NCBI RefSeq assembly: GCF_017094465.1 | Contig: NZ_CP064791.1 | Location: 1,426,001-1,490,000 of the forward strand | DNA: 64,000 bases | Direction of reading: 5' to 3' | From: Halapricum desulfuricans | Lineage (GTDB): Archaea > Halobacteriota > Halobacteria > Halobacteriales > Haloarculaceae | Part shown: one piece after another, positions 44,480 to 54,487 of the stretch | Position numbering within the stretch: position 1 is the first letter of the stretch | How the letters are laid out: each line of letters begins with the position of its first letter | Position numbers and translations under genes: made by a program | The notes under the pieces: model-generated | What the model saw: only the letters and a program-made list of their open reading frames with translations | The model's database searches: none | Told to the model about the DNA's origin: nothing

Positions 44480-44832
44480 GTGAAGCCCGTCACCCGTGCA
44501 GCAATCCAAGCAATTAATATAACAGAGATACTACGTGGTTGTAACGGTCAGAGAACACCCTCTAAAGGCGGAGTTGCAGACCTCAATTCCGCGCTGGCCG
44601 TGTCGCAGATTTGGAAACGTGGCCCCTCTCAACACGGTCCATTGGGCGTGAGACGGGGGTTTCAACGGGTCGAGTGGAGCGACCGACCTCCACGGACACA
44701 CGCGGTGTGTTCGGGTGTGAATTCCAGCCGACCCCTTCACTGGGGAAGGTCGGAGGGAATTAAATTCCCTTGCCGGGCGCGGTGCCGACCCTAAACAGGG
44801 AAGCCTCGGGGCTTGTCCCCGAGGTACTTCAC
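44400..44832 (+). repeat. non-autonomous IS605-like repeat element, copy B
   Basis: This is the plus-strand relative of the element at 25695-26073. It starts at the GAGTGCC of the three-way structure, continues with hairpin GGGTGA/TCACCC (44478-44495) and the shared blocks at 44537-44552, 44675-44699 and 44743-44767. It ends with CCTCGGGG/CCCCGAGG (44804-44824) then TACTTCAC. No intact transposase is encoded; open frames are interrupted relative to copy C by small indels. Against copy C, the two extra hairpins sit inside the first stem-loop. Confidence 0.7.
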
Positions 44833-44889
44833 ACGTCTCGTTGCTACCGAGTCGGAACCGTGAAGATGCCGACAGGAGAGTGCAAAACC

Positions 44890-45174
44890 ATGAGTCCGAC
44901 TGCTCACGAGCTTCGGAACGCGATTCGAGTAGCGACAGATCGCTTCGAACGGGAGGTCAAGGCGTCGTTCACGAAAGAGGAGTTGCAGGCGATCTGTGAG
45001 GCGCTCGAGATAGATATCACCGGGACGGAGCGTCCATCGACGGCGCGGATGCGCCGACTGATTCGAGCGCAGGTCGGCATCGCGGAGTCGCCGGAGACAG
45101 CGGACGACTCCACGTTCCGAAAGGCCGACCTCCAAGCGATTGCGGCGGCGATCGGGGCGTCGTTCGAATCGTAG
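44890..45174 (+). CDS. small hypothetical protein with internal repeat (94 aa)
   Basis: This 94-residue protein begins MSPTAHELRNAIRVATDRFE. Two similar units, SFTKEELQAICEALEIDI and TFRKADLQAIAAAIGASF, suggest an internal duplication of a short helical motif. No known domain is recognised. The ATG at 44890 is preferred to in-frame upstream codons that lie close to the repeat element. The charged, acidic composition supports a real haloarchaeal gene. It sits alone between the repeat element and a low-GC channel-like gene. Confidence 0.6.
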   Translation: MSPTAHELRNAIRVATDRFEREVKASFTKEELQAICEALEIDITGTERPSTARMRRLIRAQVGIAESPETADDSTFRKADLQAIAAAIGASFES

Positions 45175-45408
45175 CCGCCAGTTGCCCGAGCAGTTTACCT
45201 GCTATGATTCCCGATCCGATACTCTCGAAGGAGCGGATTTCCTGCCGACCGACTTGCGCCGTGTCCGCAACCGTTTTTCCACCTACGTTCCGTTCTTTGT
45301 CAGAATCGGCGGTAGATGCAATCGGTTGGCCGATCCTAGACAGCTGGTGTATCTCCCTGCGCAGCCATGTTGAGATAACCCGACTGGAGTCGTGAGTGGT
45401 TGGACCTT

Positions 45409-46422
45409 CTACTCGCCTGTCGTGTCTTGCTCCTCGGTCATGGTCTCTTTGGCGGTGCCGAACCATCCGTCGATATTCTCGGCAACGAAATCTTGGCCCC
45501 CTAGACCGACAGCGATGCCGATGCCAAGTGCCAGCGCCAGCGCCAGCGCACCGAAGAACGCCACCACGAATGCCGTAAACAAACTCGTTAGTGGCGACGC
45601 GTTAATCCCGATTGTGGACAACACAATCGTGATTGTGAGGTAATAAATAAAGACCTTGACTGCCAGACTGGCCACCAAGATAGGCCGACTATCCCCTCCT
45701 TCAGTGACGAGATCTGCGACCCGTTCGGCCAGCCAGATGCCGACCAACAACACGATGAAGCCAGCAGCCAACGCCGGTAGATAGCCGGCAAAGTCGCCGA
45801 GCAAACTCGAAAGGGCGTCTATGCGGAGAATATCTGCGACTGTCAAGATTGTCAGGAAATAGATGTAGTACGTGACCAGTTTGCCAACGATACCTCCGAA
45901 TTCGCCTTCGCTCTCCCCGAACTGTTCGAGTGGGGTCTCTCGCAGCAACTCTCCGAGGTTGAACCCGTCAACCACGCCGGACACGATGTCTCCGATAATC
46001 CGCGCCACGATGAATCCGACTACGAGGACGAACAATGCACTGAGAATTATCGGGAGGAAGACTCCGATATCGGCCAGCATATCGGTGAGTTCGCTGATAC
46101 CCAACACACTCGCTGCAGCGACTATCGCGACAAAGTAGACGTAGTACGCGACAATCTTCCCCAAAACATTTGCAATGGCGTCACCATCACCGTCCCCGAG
46201 TTCTTCGACCGCGGTATCTTCGGCATAGCGGTCAACACCGAGACGACGAATGACCCGGGTGACTATCCCTCCAAGTATGCGACCAACTATATACCCGACG
46301 ACGAGTATGAGCAGCGCACCGAGCAGAACCGGAACGAATTCAATGACGTCAGCTATGGTCCGATCAATTGTATCGCTGAATGATACTTGCAATGGGGACG
46401 CTAAATTACTATGACTTAACAT
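45409..46422 (-). CDS. MscS-type / conserved TM-helix membrane protein
   Basis: The 337-residue protein has about seven hydrophobic segments. It contains two repeated units of the form VPVLLGALLILVVGYIVGRILGGIV and LPIILSALFVLVVGFIVARIIGDIV, characteristic of the conserved TM-helix family related to small-conductance mechanosensitive channels. The GLGGQDFVAENIDGWFG tail resembles the start of the MscS beta domain but stops shortly after, so the large cytoplasmic domain is missing. Codon third positions are less GC-rich than in the pha genes on either side, suggesting more recent arrival. An osmotic role is plausible. Confidence 0.8.
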   Translation of the reverse strand: MLSHSNLASPLQVSFSDTIDRTIADVIEFVPVLLGALLILVVGYIVGRILGGIVTRVIRRLGVDRYAEDTAVEELGDGDGDAIANVLGKIVAYYVYFVAIVAAASVLGISELTDMLADIGVFLPIILSALFVLVVGFIVARIIGDIVSGVVDGFNLGELLRETPLEQFGESEGEFGGIVGKLVTYYIYFLTILTVADILRIDALSSLLGDFAGYLPALAAGFIVLLVGIWLAERVADLVTEGGDSRPILVASLAVKVFIYYLTITIVLSTIGINASPLTSLFTAFVVAFFGALALALALGIGIAVGLGGQDFVAENIDGWFGTAKETMTEEQDTTGE

Positions 46423-46928
46423 AGATATAACAATTCACAGGCGACGAGAATAGTTATAAACGAATTATCGACTAGTATGGGCTGCTTATGATACGATGTT
46501 GCGCGTGTGTCCAAAATCGGTGCTTACCGTCATCAGACTTTGCCACTGCTCATGTAAACTTCCACTTCCGTGTGACAGTCTGAAAGGTGAGATGAAAGTC
46601 GATCTGAGAGGGAGAACGATGAACTAGCACAGCACTAGTGTAGCGTACATAGAAGTCCCGATAGAGGTATCTCCTGGTTTTAGTATTCGAATGGATTTTC
46701 GTGGGAACTCTTGAGTCATCAAAGCCTCCAACTACTGGCGAGCAGTGGGGGTCGTTTTCGTTGCAGACTCCGGTTTCAAACCGAACAAAAAGATGGTTCC
46801 CTTGCGGTTTCTACAGAGCACAACGATACCGAGACACACTATCTGGACAACTATATGACTGATCAGGACTACTCATTCAATCGAGCAGAGAGAAATCGGG
46901 CCGGACGGTCAAAAAGCGGCTGGCAGCG
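46423..46928. other. low-GC gene-free stretch
   Basis: Roughly 500 bp of AT-rich DNA separate the channel-like gene and the second phasin gene. Frames here (for example 46711-47118 plus) overlap the phasin gene in antisense and have Trp/Ser/Cys-rich translations without domains. No repeat matching the other elements and no RNA gene was recognised. It may be remnant DNA from the insertion that split the PHA locus. Confidence 0.4.
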
Positions 46929-47486
46929 CTACTCTTCGATTTCGACGTCGACGGCCTGCTGCTGGACGTCCTGGATCTGGGACTGGATCTCCTCGGTCTG
47001 GTCCCTGAAGTCCTCGAACAGATCGGCCATCTGCTCGGTGGCATCGACGGACTGGGACTGGAGATCCTCGTGGGCCTCGGCGAACATCTCGACCTGCTGG
47101 TCGAGCGTCTCGACGTAGTCCTCGGAGAGCTCGTCGTAGGTTTCGACGCCGTCGGCGACCTCCGACTCGATGGTCTCGAAGACGTCCTCGTGGTTCTCCA
47201 GCAGGAAGTCAATCTGCTCGTCGACCGTCTCGCGCAGCTGCTCGACGGTCGTCTCGCTACCGGGGACGCTCTCCTCGACGGCGTCGAAGTAGCTGTGGAA
47301 CATCGTCCGGGTCAGCTCAACACCGCGGCGCTGGGCCGACGCCTGACTCTCCACGCTGTCGAGCATCGCCTGACTCATTCGCTGCTGGAACTGGAGGGTC
47401 TGTTCGAACGCTTGCTGGCTGTTCTCGAGCGTGCGTCGCTGCAACTCGAATGCGGTCGTGACGGGGGTGGTGTACGAATCACTCAT
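46929..47486 (-). CDS. second phasin-like protein (PhaP paralogue)
   Basis: The 185-residue protein starts MSDSYTTPVTTAFELQRRTLENSQQAFEQTLQFQQ, closely matching the phasin at 41844 along its length, and ends in a similar coiled coil (FRDQTEEIQSQIQDVQQQAVDVE). It is therefore a second granule-coat candidate encoded on the opposite strand 2.6 kb beyond phaC. The ATG at 47484-47486 aligns with the paralogue. A TATA-like CTTTTATC on its strand (near 47513-47520) and the 28-bp element at 47534-47561 lie upstream. Confidence 0.85.
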   Translation of the reverse strand: MSDSYTTPVTTAFELQRRTLENSQQAFEQTLQFQQRMSQAMLDSVESQASAQRRGVELTRTMFHSYFDAVEESVPGSETTVEQLRETVDEQIDFLLENHEDVFETIESEVADGVETYDELSEDYVETLDQQVEMFAEAHEDLQSQSVDATEQMADLFEDFRDQTEEIQSQIQDVQQQAVDVEIEE

Positions 47487-47533
47487 CTCACTCCCACCTA
47501 CAACCCTCAGACTGATAAAAGTTCCGTTCATAA

Positions 47534-47561
47534 CCATTGAGTGGTTTCAAGTGGTATCTAG
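47534..47561 (+). promoter_or_regulatory. 28-bp element shared by the two phasin transcription units, copy 2
   Basis: It begins CCATTGAGTGG and has TGGTTT and TGGTAT at 10-bp spacing. It matches 41481-41508 at 22 of 28 positions. It lies 48-75 nt upstream of the second phasin start, reading on the opposite strand relative to the gene. Confidence 0.6.
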
Positions 47562-47685
47562 TGTCTTCCATCGGAGGGGCGGGCTGGCGGACAGCGATAG
47601 CATCGCGGCTGCAGCGGTTCGAAGGACGCGCTGCTCACGATCGTCGTGACACAGTGTCGCCAGCAAATCAGATACTGCCGACAGG

Positions 47686-48105
47686 TCAGATGTCGCCGAT
47701 CGTGACGACGCGGTCGTCGTCACCTCGTAGCTCCCGGGTGACCGTTCCCTCGCGTCGTTCGTGGGTCTGGCCGCGCTCGCCGAGGACAATGAGATCGGCC
47801 CCGATCTCGTCCGCGTGCGCTTCGATCGTCTCGTCGGGAACCCCATGACGGCAGGTCGTTTTCACGGCGATGCCGCGCTGCCCGGCGGCCTCAGCTATTG
47901 CCGCCAGCACTTCTCGGCCCCGGTCTTCCTCCTCGGCGACGACGATTTCGGTGGTGCTCAGAGCCGGCTCCCCAAACTCGTCGGTGTCCACGACGTACAG
48001 GGCGTGTAGCGTTGCGCCCTCGCGTTCGGCCAGCGCAATCGCGTACGCGGCCGCGCGCTGTGCGTGTTCGCTCCCATCTGTCGGAGCCAGAATCGTCTCG
48101 ACCAT
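47686..48105 (-). CDS. universal stress protein (UspA family)
   Basis: This 139-residue single-domain Usp begins MVETILAPTDGSEHAQRAAAYA and has the ATP-binding-type glycine motif region late in the protein (GADLIVLGERGQT). The last part diverges from the standard GxxG-9x-GS/T pattern (RREGTVTRELRGDDDRVV), so nucleotide binding is uncertain. Another ATG four codons upstream (48117) is possible. Haloarchaea carry many Usp paralogues. The gene lies between the second phasin and gpmI. Confidence 0.88.
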   Translation of the reverse strand: MVETILAPTDGSEHAQRAAAYAIALAEREGATLHALYVVDTDEFGEPALSTTEIVVAEEEDRGREVLAAIAEAAGQRGIAVKTTCRHGVPDETIEAHADEIGADLIVLGERGQTHERREGTVTRELRGDDDRVVTIGDI

Positions 48106-48214
48106 TGTGGACGACATATTGTGCCGCCAACAGGAAATAACGTGTGAGTGTTTCTCACTCTCTGACAAAATTGCCGCCGTAACGGTTTGATGAGGCCGAA
48201 GTGAGGCTGGTAGC

Positions 48215-49735
48215 CTATTCGAGCAGGCTTTCGCCGGTCATTTCTCCGGGCTTGTCGACGCCCATGATCTCGAGCATCGTCGGTGCGATGTCCGCGAGCG
48301 TCCCGCCGCCGCGCACCGATCGACCGCCGTCGGTGCCGTTCGCGTCGAGATAGATGATCGGAACTTCGTTGAGCGTGTGAGCGGTGTGGGGGTCGTCCTC
48401 GGTTCCGAGATCGTCGGCGTTGCCGTGATCGGCCGTGACCAGTAGCTCTCCGCCGGCGTCCATGACTGCCTCCGCGAGCCGCCCCAGCTGTTCGTCGACC
48501 GCCTCAACGGCCGCGACCGTGGCGTCGAAGTCCCCGGTGTGGCCGACCATGTCCGGGTTCGCGTAGTTCAGCACCATCATGTTCGGATCGTCGCTCTCGA
48601 TGTATTCGAGCGCGGTGTCGGTCACCTCCGCGCAGGACATCTCCGGCTGGTGGTCGTAGGTCGGCACGTCCGGGCTCTGGACGATTTCGCGCATCTCGCC
48701 CTCGAACTCGACCTCGCGGCCGCCGTTGAGGAAGTACGTGACGTGGGGGTACTTCTCGGATTCGGCGAGCCGAAGCTGTGTCATACCGGCCTCGGAGACG
48801 ACCTCGCCGACGGTGTTGACGGGCTGGTTGGGTCCGTAGGCCACCGGGACGTCGAAGGTCTTGTCGTACTGGGTCATCGTGACGTAGTACGTCTCCGGCG
48901 GCTCCAGGTCGTACTCCCAGTCCTCGGGCCGGATCCGGTTGAGCATCCGGGTGAGCTGGCGGGCTCGATCCGACCGGAAGTTGAAGAAGATCACGGCATC
49001 GCCATCGTCGAGGGTCTCGCCGCCCTCGATCGTCGTCGGCTCGATGAACTCGTCCGTCGTATCGCGCTCGTAGGACTGTGTAGCGGCCTCAACAGCGGTT
49101 TCAGCGTGATAGTCGCCCTCACGCGAGACGATGGCGTCGTAGGCGCGCTTGGTGCGCTCCCAGTTCTGGTCGCGGTCCATCGCGTAGTACCGGCCAGTCA
49201 CGGTCGCGACGTCGCCGGTGCCGTTCTCGTCGATAACGTCCTGCAGTTCGGTCAGGTAGCCTTCGCCGCCGGTCGGCGAGGTGTCCCGGCCGTCCATGAA
49301 CGCGTGGGTGACAGCCTCGACGCCCCGGTCGGCGGCCATCTCGATCAACGCGTGCAGGTGGGTCTGCCGGGAGTGCACGCCGCCGTCGGAGACCAGTCCC
49401 ATGAAGTGGACCCGCCCGTCGTGCTCGTCGGCGTAGTCCATCGCCGCGACGAGCTCGTCGTTCTCGAAGAACGTGCCGTCCTCGATGTCGTCGGTGATCC
49501 GGGTCGTGTCCTGCTTGACGACGCGACCGGCACCGATGTTGAGGTGGCCGACTTCGGAGTTGCCCATCTGGCCCTCCGGCAGCCCGACGCGCCGGCCAGA
49601 CACCTCCAGGCGGTTGTGTGCACCGGCGTCCCAGTACTTGTCGAAGTTCGGCGTGTCCGCGGCGCGCACGGCGTCGCGGGCGGTTTCGTCGTCGTTCAGT
49701 CCCCAGCCGTCGAGAATTACGAGTCCGACGTCCAT
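48215..49735 (-). CDS. gpmI: 2,3-bisphosphoglycerate-independent phosphoglycerate mutase
   Basis: The 506-residue alkaline-phosphatase-superfamily enzyme interconverts 3- and 2-phosphoglycerate. The metal-site VILDGWG lies at 5-11, and the catalytic Ser is S60 in GQMGNSEVGHLNIGAGR. Later LLVTADHGNAD binds the second metal pair. The length is normal. The ATG at 49733-49735 gives the usual N-terminus; seven extra upstream codons are possible. It complements the pyruvate kinase in this window as lower-glycolysis genes. Confidence 0.95.
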   Translation of the reverse strand: MDVGLVILDGWGLNDDETARDAVRAADTPNFDKYWDAGAHNRLEVSGRRVGLPEGQMGNSEVGHLNIGAGRVVKQDTTRITDDIEDGTFFENDELVAAMDYADEHDGRVHFMGLVSDGGVHSRQTHLHALIEMAADRGVEAVTHAFMDGRDTSPTGGEGYLTELQDVIDENGTGDVATVTGRYYAMDRDQNWERTKRAYDAIVSREGDYHAETAVEAATQSYERDTTDEFIEPTTIEGGETLDDGDAVIFFNFRSDRARQLTRMLNRIRPEDWEYDLEPPETYYVTMTQYDKTFDVPVAYGPNQPVNTVGEVVSEAGMTQLRLAESEKYPHVTYFLNGGREVEFEGEMREIVQSPDVPTYDHQPEMSCAEVTDTALEYIESDDPNMMVLNYANPDMVGHTGDFDATVAAVEAVDEQLGRLAEAVMDAGGELLVTADHGNADDLGTEDDPHTAHTLNEVPIIYLDANGTDGGRSVRGGGTLADIAPTMLEIMGVDKPGEMTGESLLE

Positions 49736-49902
49736 ACGCGAAAAGTTGACTCGCAAGCGTAATAGTTCTTGATATCTCCACGGACCGTCGAGAAGGGGCG
49801 TCGGCGGTGGCTGTCGTCACCTGCGATGATGACGTTTCGGGTGATTCCGGACGGCCCGGAACGTCAACTATCTTTATGCACGTATGGCGAGCAGTGTGGC
49901 GT

Positions 49903-50304
49903 ATGGCAGAGATCCTCTCGGAGACACTGGCCGAGGAACTCGTCTCGATCGCGCGGACGGCGACCGGCGACAGCTTGCGATCGGTAACGTACTTCAGCCG
50001 GTCGGACTTCGAGCAGCTGTACCTCCGGAGCGACCTCGAACGCGACGCCGACCTGGACACGTTCGTCGGTCACGAGTGGCGCGGGTTCCGGGACACCAAC
50101 AACGCCTATCAGACGACCGAGACCGAACTGGGTCCCTACGCGTTCACGATCCGGGCGTTCGAGAACGGCTACCTCCTCCGGGTCGGGACCGAACGCGCCG
50201 GCGTGTTGCTGACGACCGACGAGGTGACCATACAGGAGTTCGAGGAAGTCGCCGAGGCGATCGTCCGAAGTCTTCGGGACCACTCCGAATCGAGCGAGCA
50301 CTAG
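49903..50304 (+). CDS. conserved haloarchaeal hypothetical protein (133 aa)
   Basis: The protein starts MAEILSETLAEELVSIARTATGDSLRSVTYFSRSDFEQLYLR and ends in a Glu/Ser-rich tail. Alternating helix-strand predictions with LGPYAFTIRAFENGYLLRVGTERAGVLLTTDEV suggest an alpha-beta sensory-like fold, similar to haloarchaeal DUF7522-type proteins (from memory). The function is unknown. The ATG at 49903 follows a TATA-like CTATCTTTATG near 49868-49878. It is divergent from gpmI and upstream of an MFS gene. Confidence 0.75.
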   Translation: MAEILSETLAEELVSIARTATGDSLRSVTYFSRSDFEQLYLRSDLERDADLDTFVGHEWRGFRDTNNAYQTTETELGPYAFTIRAFENGYLLRVGTERAGVLLTTDEVTIQEFEEVAEAIVRSLRDHSESSEH

Positions 50305-50382
50305 CGGACCGTCCCGACTCGATCCCGTCTGTCGCGGACGAATGAACACTGCTAAGCGCCTCGTCGATGAACTCTCCATGGA

Positions 50383-51558
50383 GTGGTTTCCGTATCACGT
50401 GACGGTCTGTCGGCCGCGCTCGAGGCGGAGGGCACTGTCTATCGGTACTATTTCGTCTATCTCACGTACTTCGCAGCCTCGAACGGGCTCGTCTCGTTTC
50501 GGAACGCGTTCTTCGAGGACGTCGGCCTCTCGGGCTCACAGATGGGGTTGCTCGGCGCGTTGCTCGTCGCCGGCGGGCTCGTGGCCCAGCCGGTGTGGGG
50601 CGTGCTCGCGGATCGATACAACGCGACCAGGGCTGTCCTGCTGGTCGCGATCTCGGTCTCGGCACTCGCGGTGTTGCTCTTTCCACTCGCGACACAGGTC
50701 CCCTGGGTGTTCGGGCTCCTGATCGTCGGGACGCTGCTCGTCTCGATCTTCCGGGCCCCGATCCTGCCAGTCGCCAACTCGATGGTGCTCTCACAGGGGC
50801 TGGAGTACGGTCACGTCAGGGCGGTCGGAAGCGTCGCCTTCGGCGTGGGGAGTCTCCTGCTCGGCTGGATCGTCGCTGCGTTCGGACTGAACTGGGTGTT
50901 CTACGTCTACGCGCTCGGGATGGGGGTCGTCTTCGTCGCGGTCTGGGGACTCTCGGACCCGCGGGCGGACCTCTCGACGGATCTCCGACGCGACGCCGTC
51001 ACACTGCTGAGTGACCGTCGGTTTCTCCTGCTTTTGTTCGTGGCTGCCCTCGTCGCCGGATCGTACTCCGCCGGTGACGCGTTCCTCTCAGTATACTTGC
51101 GCGATCTTACCGGCGGCGACACCGTGACTGGTCTCGCGTGGCTCGTCAAGACCGTCGCGGAGGCGGCCGTGTTCGTCGCTCTCGCTCGCGCGGAATTGGA
51201 CAACCGGACGGTTCTCACCGCCGGTAGCGGGGCCACCGCTGGCGGGTATCTCCTGCTGGGTGCGACAGCGATCACGCCGCTTGCGGTCGCGGTGCAGTTG
51301 CTCTCCGGTGCGGGCGTGGCGCTGTTCCTGTTCGCGGCTGTGAATATGACCCATCGGTACGCCCCGACGACGCTCGCTGCCACCGGACAGGCGCTGTTGA
51401 CTGCCGTCGGCATGGGCATCGGACGGGTCGCCGGACAGCTCGGCTCGGGCTGGCTGGTCAGCACGGTCGGTATTCGAGAACTGTACTTATGTCTCGCCGC
51501 TGCGGCGGCAATCGCGACGGCGGCAAGCCTTCGGTTCCATCTCGGTCGTCGCCGTTGA
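50383..51558 (+). CDS. MFS transporter
   Basis: This 391-residue membrane protein has twelve hydrophobic segments. The loop between helices 2 and 3 has PVWGVLADRYNATR, the family signature G-x-L-a-D-R-x-G-R-like motif. It resembles the LacY/nucleoside-symporter subgroup (NGLVSFRNAFFEDVGLSGSQMG near the start). The start is a GTG at 50383 (VSVSRDGLSA), since no ATG precedes the first helix in frame. The substrate is unknown. It is separated by 78 nt from the preceding gene. Confidence 0.85.
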   Translation: MVSVSRDGLSAALEAEGTVYRYYFVYLTYFAASNGLVSFRNAFFEDVGLSGSQMGLLGALLVAGGLVAQPVWGVLADRYNATRAVLLVAISVSALAVLLFPLATQVPWVFGLLIVGTLLVSIFRAPILPVANSMVLSQGLEYGHVRAVGSVAFGVGSLLLGWIVAAFGLNWVFYVYALGMGVVFVAVWGLSDPRADLSTDLRRDAVTLLSDRRFLLLLFVAALVAGSYSAGDAFLSVYLRDLTGGDTVTGLAWLVKTVAEAAVFVALARAELDNRTVLTAGSGATAGGYLLLGATAITPLAVAVQLLSGAGVALFLFAAVNMTHRYAPTTLAATGQALLTAVGMGIGRVAGQLGSGWLVSTVGIRELYLCLAAAAAIATAASLRFHLGRRR

Positions 51559-51660
51559 CCCGTCTTCCGGCGATAGATGCTTCCGTCCGGTTGGGTCGCC
51601 CTGGCGAGTCGGGTGACAGACGACCGCGGCTGTTTTGACTCCCACTCACGAAGGTCCGCT

Positions 51661-52920
51661 ATGACGCTCGATCCGGTGCACGTCGACGGCATCGCGCGAC
51701 TCGCCGGCCGCCTCAGCGACGGGGTCCCCGACACCGACCACCGGGACCTCGCGGAGACGGTCTGGGCCGAGTTTCTCGATCCGCTGTATGCCGACGGCGA
51801 GCCTGTTCTCGAACCGCTGGGCGAGCAGCGCCGCCGCGTCGTCAATCTCGAGGACGCCGCCCTCCAGGAGTCGGCGTTCCCGACCCAGCACGGCCTGGAT
51901 TCGGGGACGATCAACCCCACGACGTTCAAAAACGGCCTCGTGCTCGACGTCGCCCAGGCCGCGATGAGCGCAGTCCCCTCCGATCTGGACCTCCACCGCG
52001 GCCGCACGGTCGTCGTCAGCACCCACACGAACGACGCGACCGTCGACGTCGAGGAGGACGAGTGGCTGGCCTACGACGAGGGGTACACCCGCCAGCGGAT
52101 CATCCAGGTCCCCCGAGTCGACCGATACGCGCAGACAGTCGTGCACGCGCTGGCGCTGTATCTCGCCGAGAGCCACCACGCCCAGTTGCAGGCCGACGTC
52201 GTCGAGGACCTGCTCATCCTGGACGGGCCGATCTATCCCACTGGGCTGCTGAAGTGGACCGATCGGCATCCGGAACTGGCCGACCTCCTGCACGATCACG
52301 AGCGTCCCCGCAGTGTGATTCAGAACTACGTCGATCTCGTCGAGACGTTCGTCGAACGGAACGTGCCGCTGATCGGATTCGTGAAAAACAGCGCGAGCAA
52401 CGCCATCATCCGGGTGCTTCGCTCGAAGACGAACGCGCCCTGGGTCAACGACGCCGCCCTGTTCTCGCAGATCCTCGAACGCCGCGAGGACGGCGACCTC
52501 GATACCGACGTGCTCACGTGCACGAACTGGTTCCGGTCCCGACTCGGCACCGACCGACTGCTCTCGACGCAGGGGGACGGACTGGGTCTGGACCGCTCGC
52601 TCGCCCCCGAGGCCTACGAGGTGACGTTTTTCGTCGTCTACGATCCGCGGACGGAGATTACCTACCGGGTCGAAGCACCTCACGCGATCACAAAGGACGA
52701 AACCGTCCGTGAAAAGCTAACGCGACACGTCCTCGGGGAAATCGCCGCCGAGCGCGGGCCGCCGCTGCCGGTCGCGAAGGCCGACGAGCTCGCCCGGATC
52801 GACCGGGAAGGCAAGGAGATGCTCCGGCGGGCGATCGAACAGCAGTTCGACAGCGAACGCCAGCGGAGTTACGACGACGAGCGCTGGGGCGTCTCGCTGG
52901 ACGTGGACGGGGGGTTGTGA
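51661..52920 (+). CDS. nurA: NurA-domain 5'-3' nuclease (DNA double-strand break repair)
   Basis: This 419-residue protein has the NurA layout: an N-terminal [12 protein letters not shown] strand, a [14 protein letters not shown] catalytic segment (Asp with nearby acidic residues), [19 protein letters not shown], and a C-terminal [23 protein letters not shown]. NurA works with the HerA helicase in end resection at double-strand breaks. HerA is not in this window. The ATG at 51661 is chosen over one 28 codons upstream, whose residues lack similarity. The next gene, tgtA, starts 62 nt after the stop. Confidence 0.85.
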   Translation: MTLDPVHVDGIARLAGRLSDGVPDTDHRDLAETVWAEFLDPLYADGEPVLEPLGEQRRRVVNLEDAALQESAFPTQHGLDSGTINPTTFKNGLVLDVAQAAMSAVPSDLDLHRGRTVVVSTHTNDATVDVEEDEWLAYDEGYTRQRIIQVPRVDRYAQTVVHALALYLAESHHAQLQADVVEDLLILDGPIYPTGLLKWTDRHPELADLLHDHERPRSVIQNYVDLVETFVERNVPLIGFVKNSASNAIIRVLRSKTNAPWVNDAALFSQILERREDGDLDTDVLTCTNWFRSRLGTDRLLSTQGDGLGLDRSLAPEAYEVTFFVVYDPRTEITYRVEAPHAITKDETVREKLTRHVLGEIAAERGPPLPVAKADELARIDREGKEMLRRAIEQQFDSERQRSYDDERWGVSLDVDGGL

Positions 52921-52982
52921 TTCGGATCGCGGGAACGATCGATGCGGAATTGACTTACAATAGTCACCACGAGAGACGGGTA

Positions 52983-54452
52983 ATGCGCGATGCGTTCGAA
53001 GTCCGGACCTACGACGGAGCGGCTCGGATCGGCGAGCTACGGGTGCCGCGGGCCGGCGTGACCGTCGAGACGCCGGCGCTCATGCCGGTGGTCAACCCGC
53101 ACGTCCAGACGATCGAGCCCGCCCGACTCGAATCGGAGTTCGACGCGGAGATTCTGATCACAAACAGCTACATCCTGCACGGCAGCGACGACCTTCGTGA
53201 GGCGGCCCTCCAGCAGGGATTGCACGACCTGCTCGATTTCTCGGGAGCAATCGTGACCGATTCCGGGTCCTTCCAGCTGGCCGAATACGGCGAGATCGAC
53301 GTGACGACGACCGAGATCTTGGAGTTCCAGCGCGAGATCGGCAGCGACATCGGGACGCCGGTCGACATTCCGACCCCGCCGGACGTCGAGCGCGAGCAGG
53401 CCGAGCGGGAACTGGCGACGACCCAGGAACGGCTGGAGATCGCCGAGGGCGTCGACGTCGGCGAGATGCTCGTCAACGCGCCGATCCAGGGGTCGACCTA
53501 TCGCGACCTCCGGACTCAGGCCGCCGAACACGCCGACGGGACGAGCCTGGACGTCTTCCCGATCGGCGCGGTCGTACCGCTTCTGAACAGCTATCGGTAC
53601 GCCGACATCGCTGAAATCGTCGGCGCGGTCAAACGCGGCCTCGGCGGGGACGCGCCGGTCCACCTGTTCGGGGCGGGCCATCCGATGATGTTCGCCCTCG
53701 CTGTCGCGATGGGCTGTGACCTGTTCGATTCGGCCGCGTACGCCCTGTACGCCCGCGACGAACGCTATCTGACGGTCCGCGGGACCGAACATCTCGCCGA
53801 CCTGGAATACTTCCCGTGTGAGTGTCCGGTCTGTAGCGAGCACACACCCGAGCAACTGCGGGAGATGGACGACGCGCGAGCCGAGCGGTTGCTCGCCGAA
53901 CACAACCTGCACGTCTCCTTCGGCGAGATGCGGCGGGTCAAGCAAGCGATCCGTCGCGGAAACCTCCTGGAGTTAGTCGAAGCACGAGCGCGCAACCATC
54001 CGACGATGCTCGACGGTTATCGTGCGCTTCTGGACGGTGCCGACCGGCTGGAAGCGAGCGATCCCACCACGAAAGACGCCTTCTTCCACGTCTCGACCGA
54101 GAGCGCGCGCCGGCCCGAGGTGCGTCGGCACCACCAGCGGCTCGAACGGTTCGACGTGAGCGGTGACGTGCTGCTGGCCAGCGACCGAGGTGCGCTTGAG
54201 GAGACGTTCGACGAGCGCTGGACCGTCACTCCGCCGTTCGGCCCGTATCCACCGGCCCTCGCGGAAACCTATCCGCTAAACGGGGAGGTCCCGGAACGCC
54301 TCGAACGGCAGGCCTACGTCGCAGCGAGCGAGGGGATCCGTCGGCTCGTTTCCGGCAATCCTGGGGCGTCGTTCACAGTTGCGCTGTGGGACTGGCCCGA
54401 AGACGTGCTCGCGGACCTGCCCGAGTCGATCGACCGCGCCGACGGCTTCTAG
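52983..54452 (+). CDS. tgtA: tRNA-guanine(15) transglycosylase TgtA (archaeosine synthesis)
   Basis: The 489-residue enzyme exchanges guanine-15 of archaeal tRNA D-loops for preQ0, the first step to archaeosine. Catalytic D93 lies in [16 protein letters not shown]. The substrate-binding [15 protein letters not shown] and [24 protein letters not shown] follow (second Asp 246 or 249). The zinc knuckle is C279, C281 and C284 (CECPVC). The C-terminal part is shorter than the PUA-bearing full-length TGT. The start at 52983 is preferred to 52917. ArcS is not adjacent. Confidence 0.94.
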   Translation: MRDAFEVRTYDGAARIGELRVPRAGVTVETPALMPVVNPHVQTIEPARLESEFDAEILITNSYILHGSDDLREAALQQGLHDLLDFSGAIVTDSGSFQLAEYGEIDVTTTEILEFQREIGSDIGTPVDIPTPPDVEREQAERELATTQERLEIAEGVDVGEMLVNAPIQGSTYRDLRTQAAEHADGTSLDVFPIGAVVPLLNSYRYADIAEIVGAVKRGLGGDAPVHLFGAGHPMMFALAVAMGCDLFDSAAYALYARDERYLTVRGTEHLADLEYFPCECPVCSEHTPEQLREMDDARAERLLAEHNLHVSFGEMRRVKQAIRRGNLLELVEARARNHPTMLDGYRALLDGADRLEASDPTTKDAFFHVSTESARRPEVRRHHQRLERFDVSGDVLLASDRGALEETFDERWTVTPPFGPYPPALAETYPLNGEVPERLERQAYVAASEGIRRLVSGNPGASFTVALWDWPEDVLADLPESIDRADGF

Positions 54453-54487
54453 AATCGACCGCCTCGGCAGTGATATTCACCGACGGA

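Noticed and set aside
46711-47118. 135-codon plus frame
   Set aside because: Half of it is antisense to the second phasin and the rest is low-complexity without a domain.
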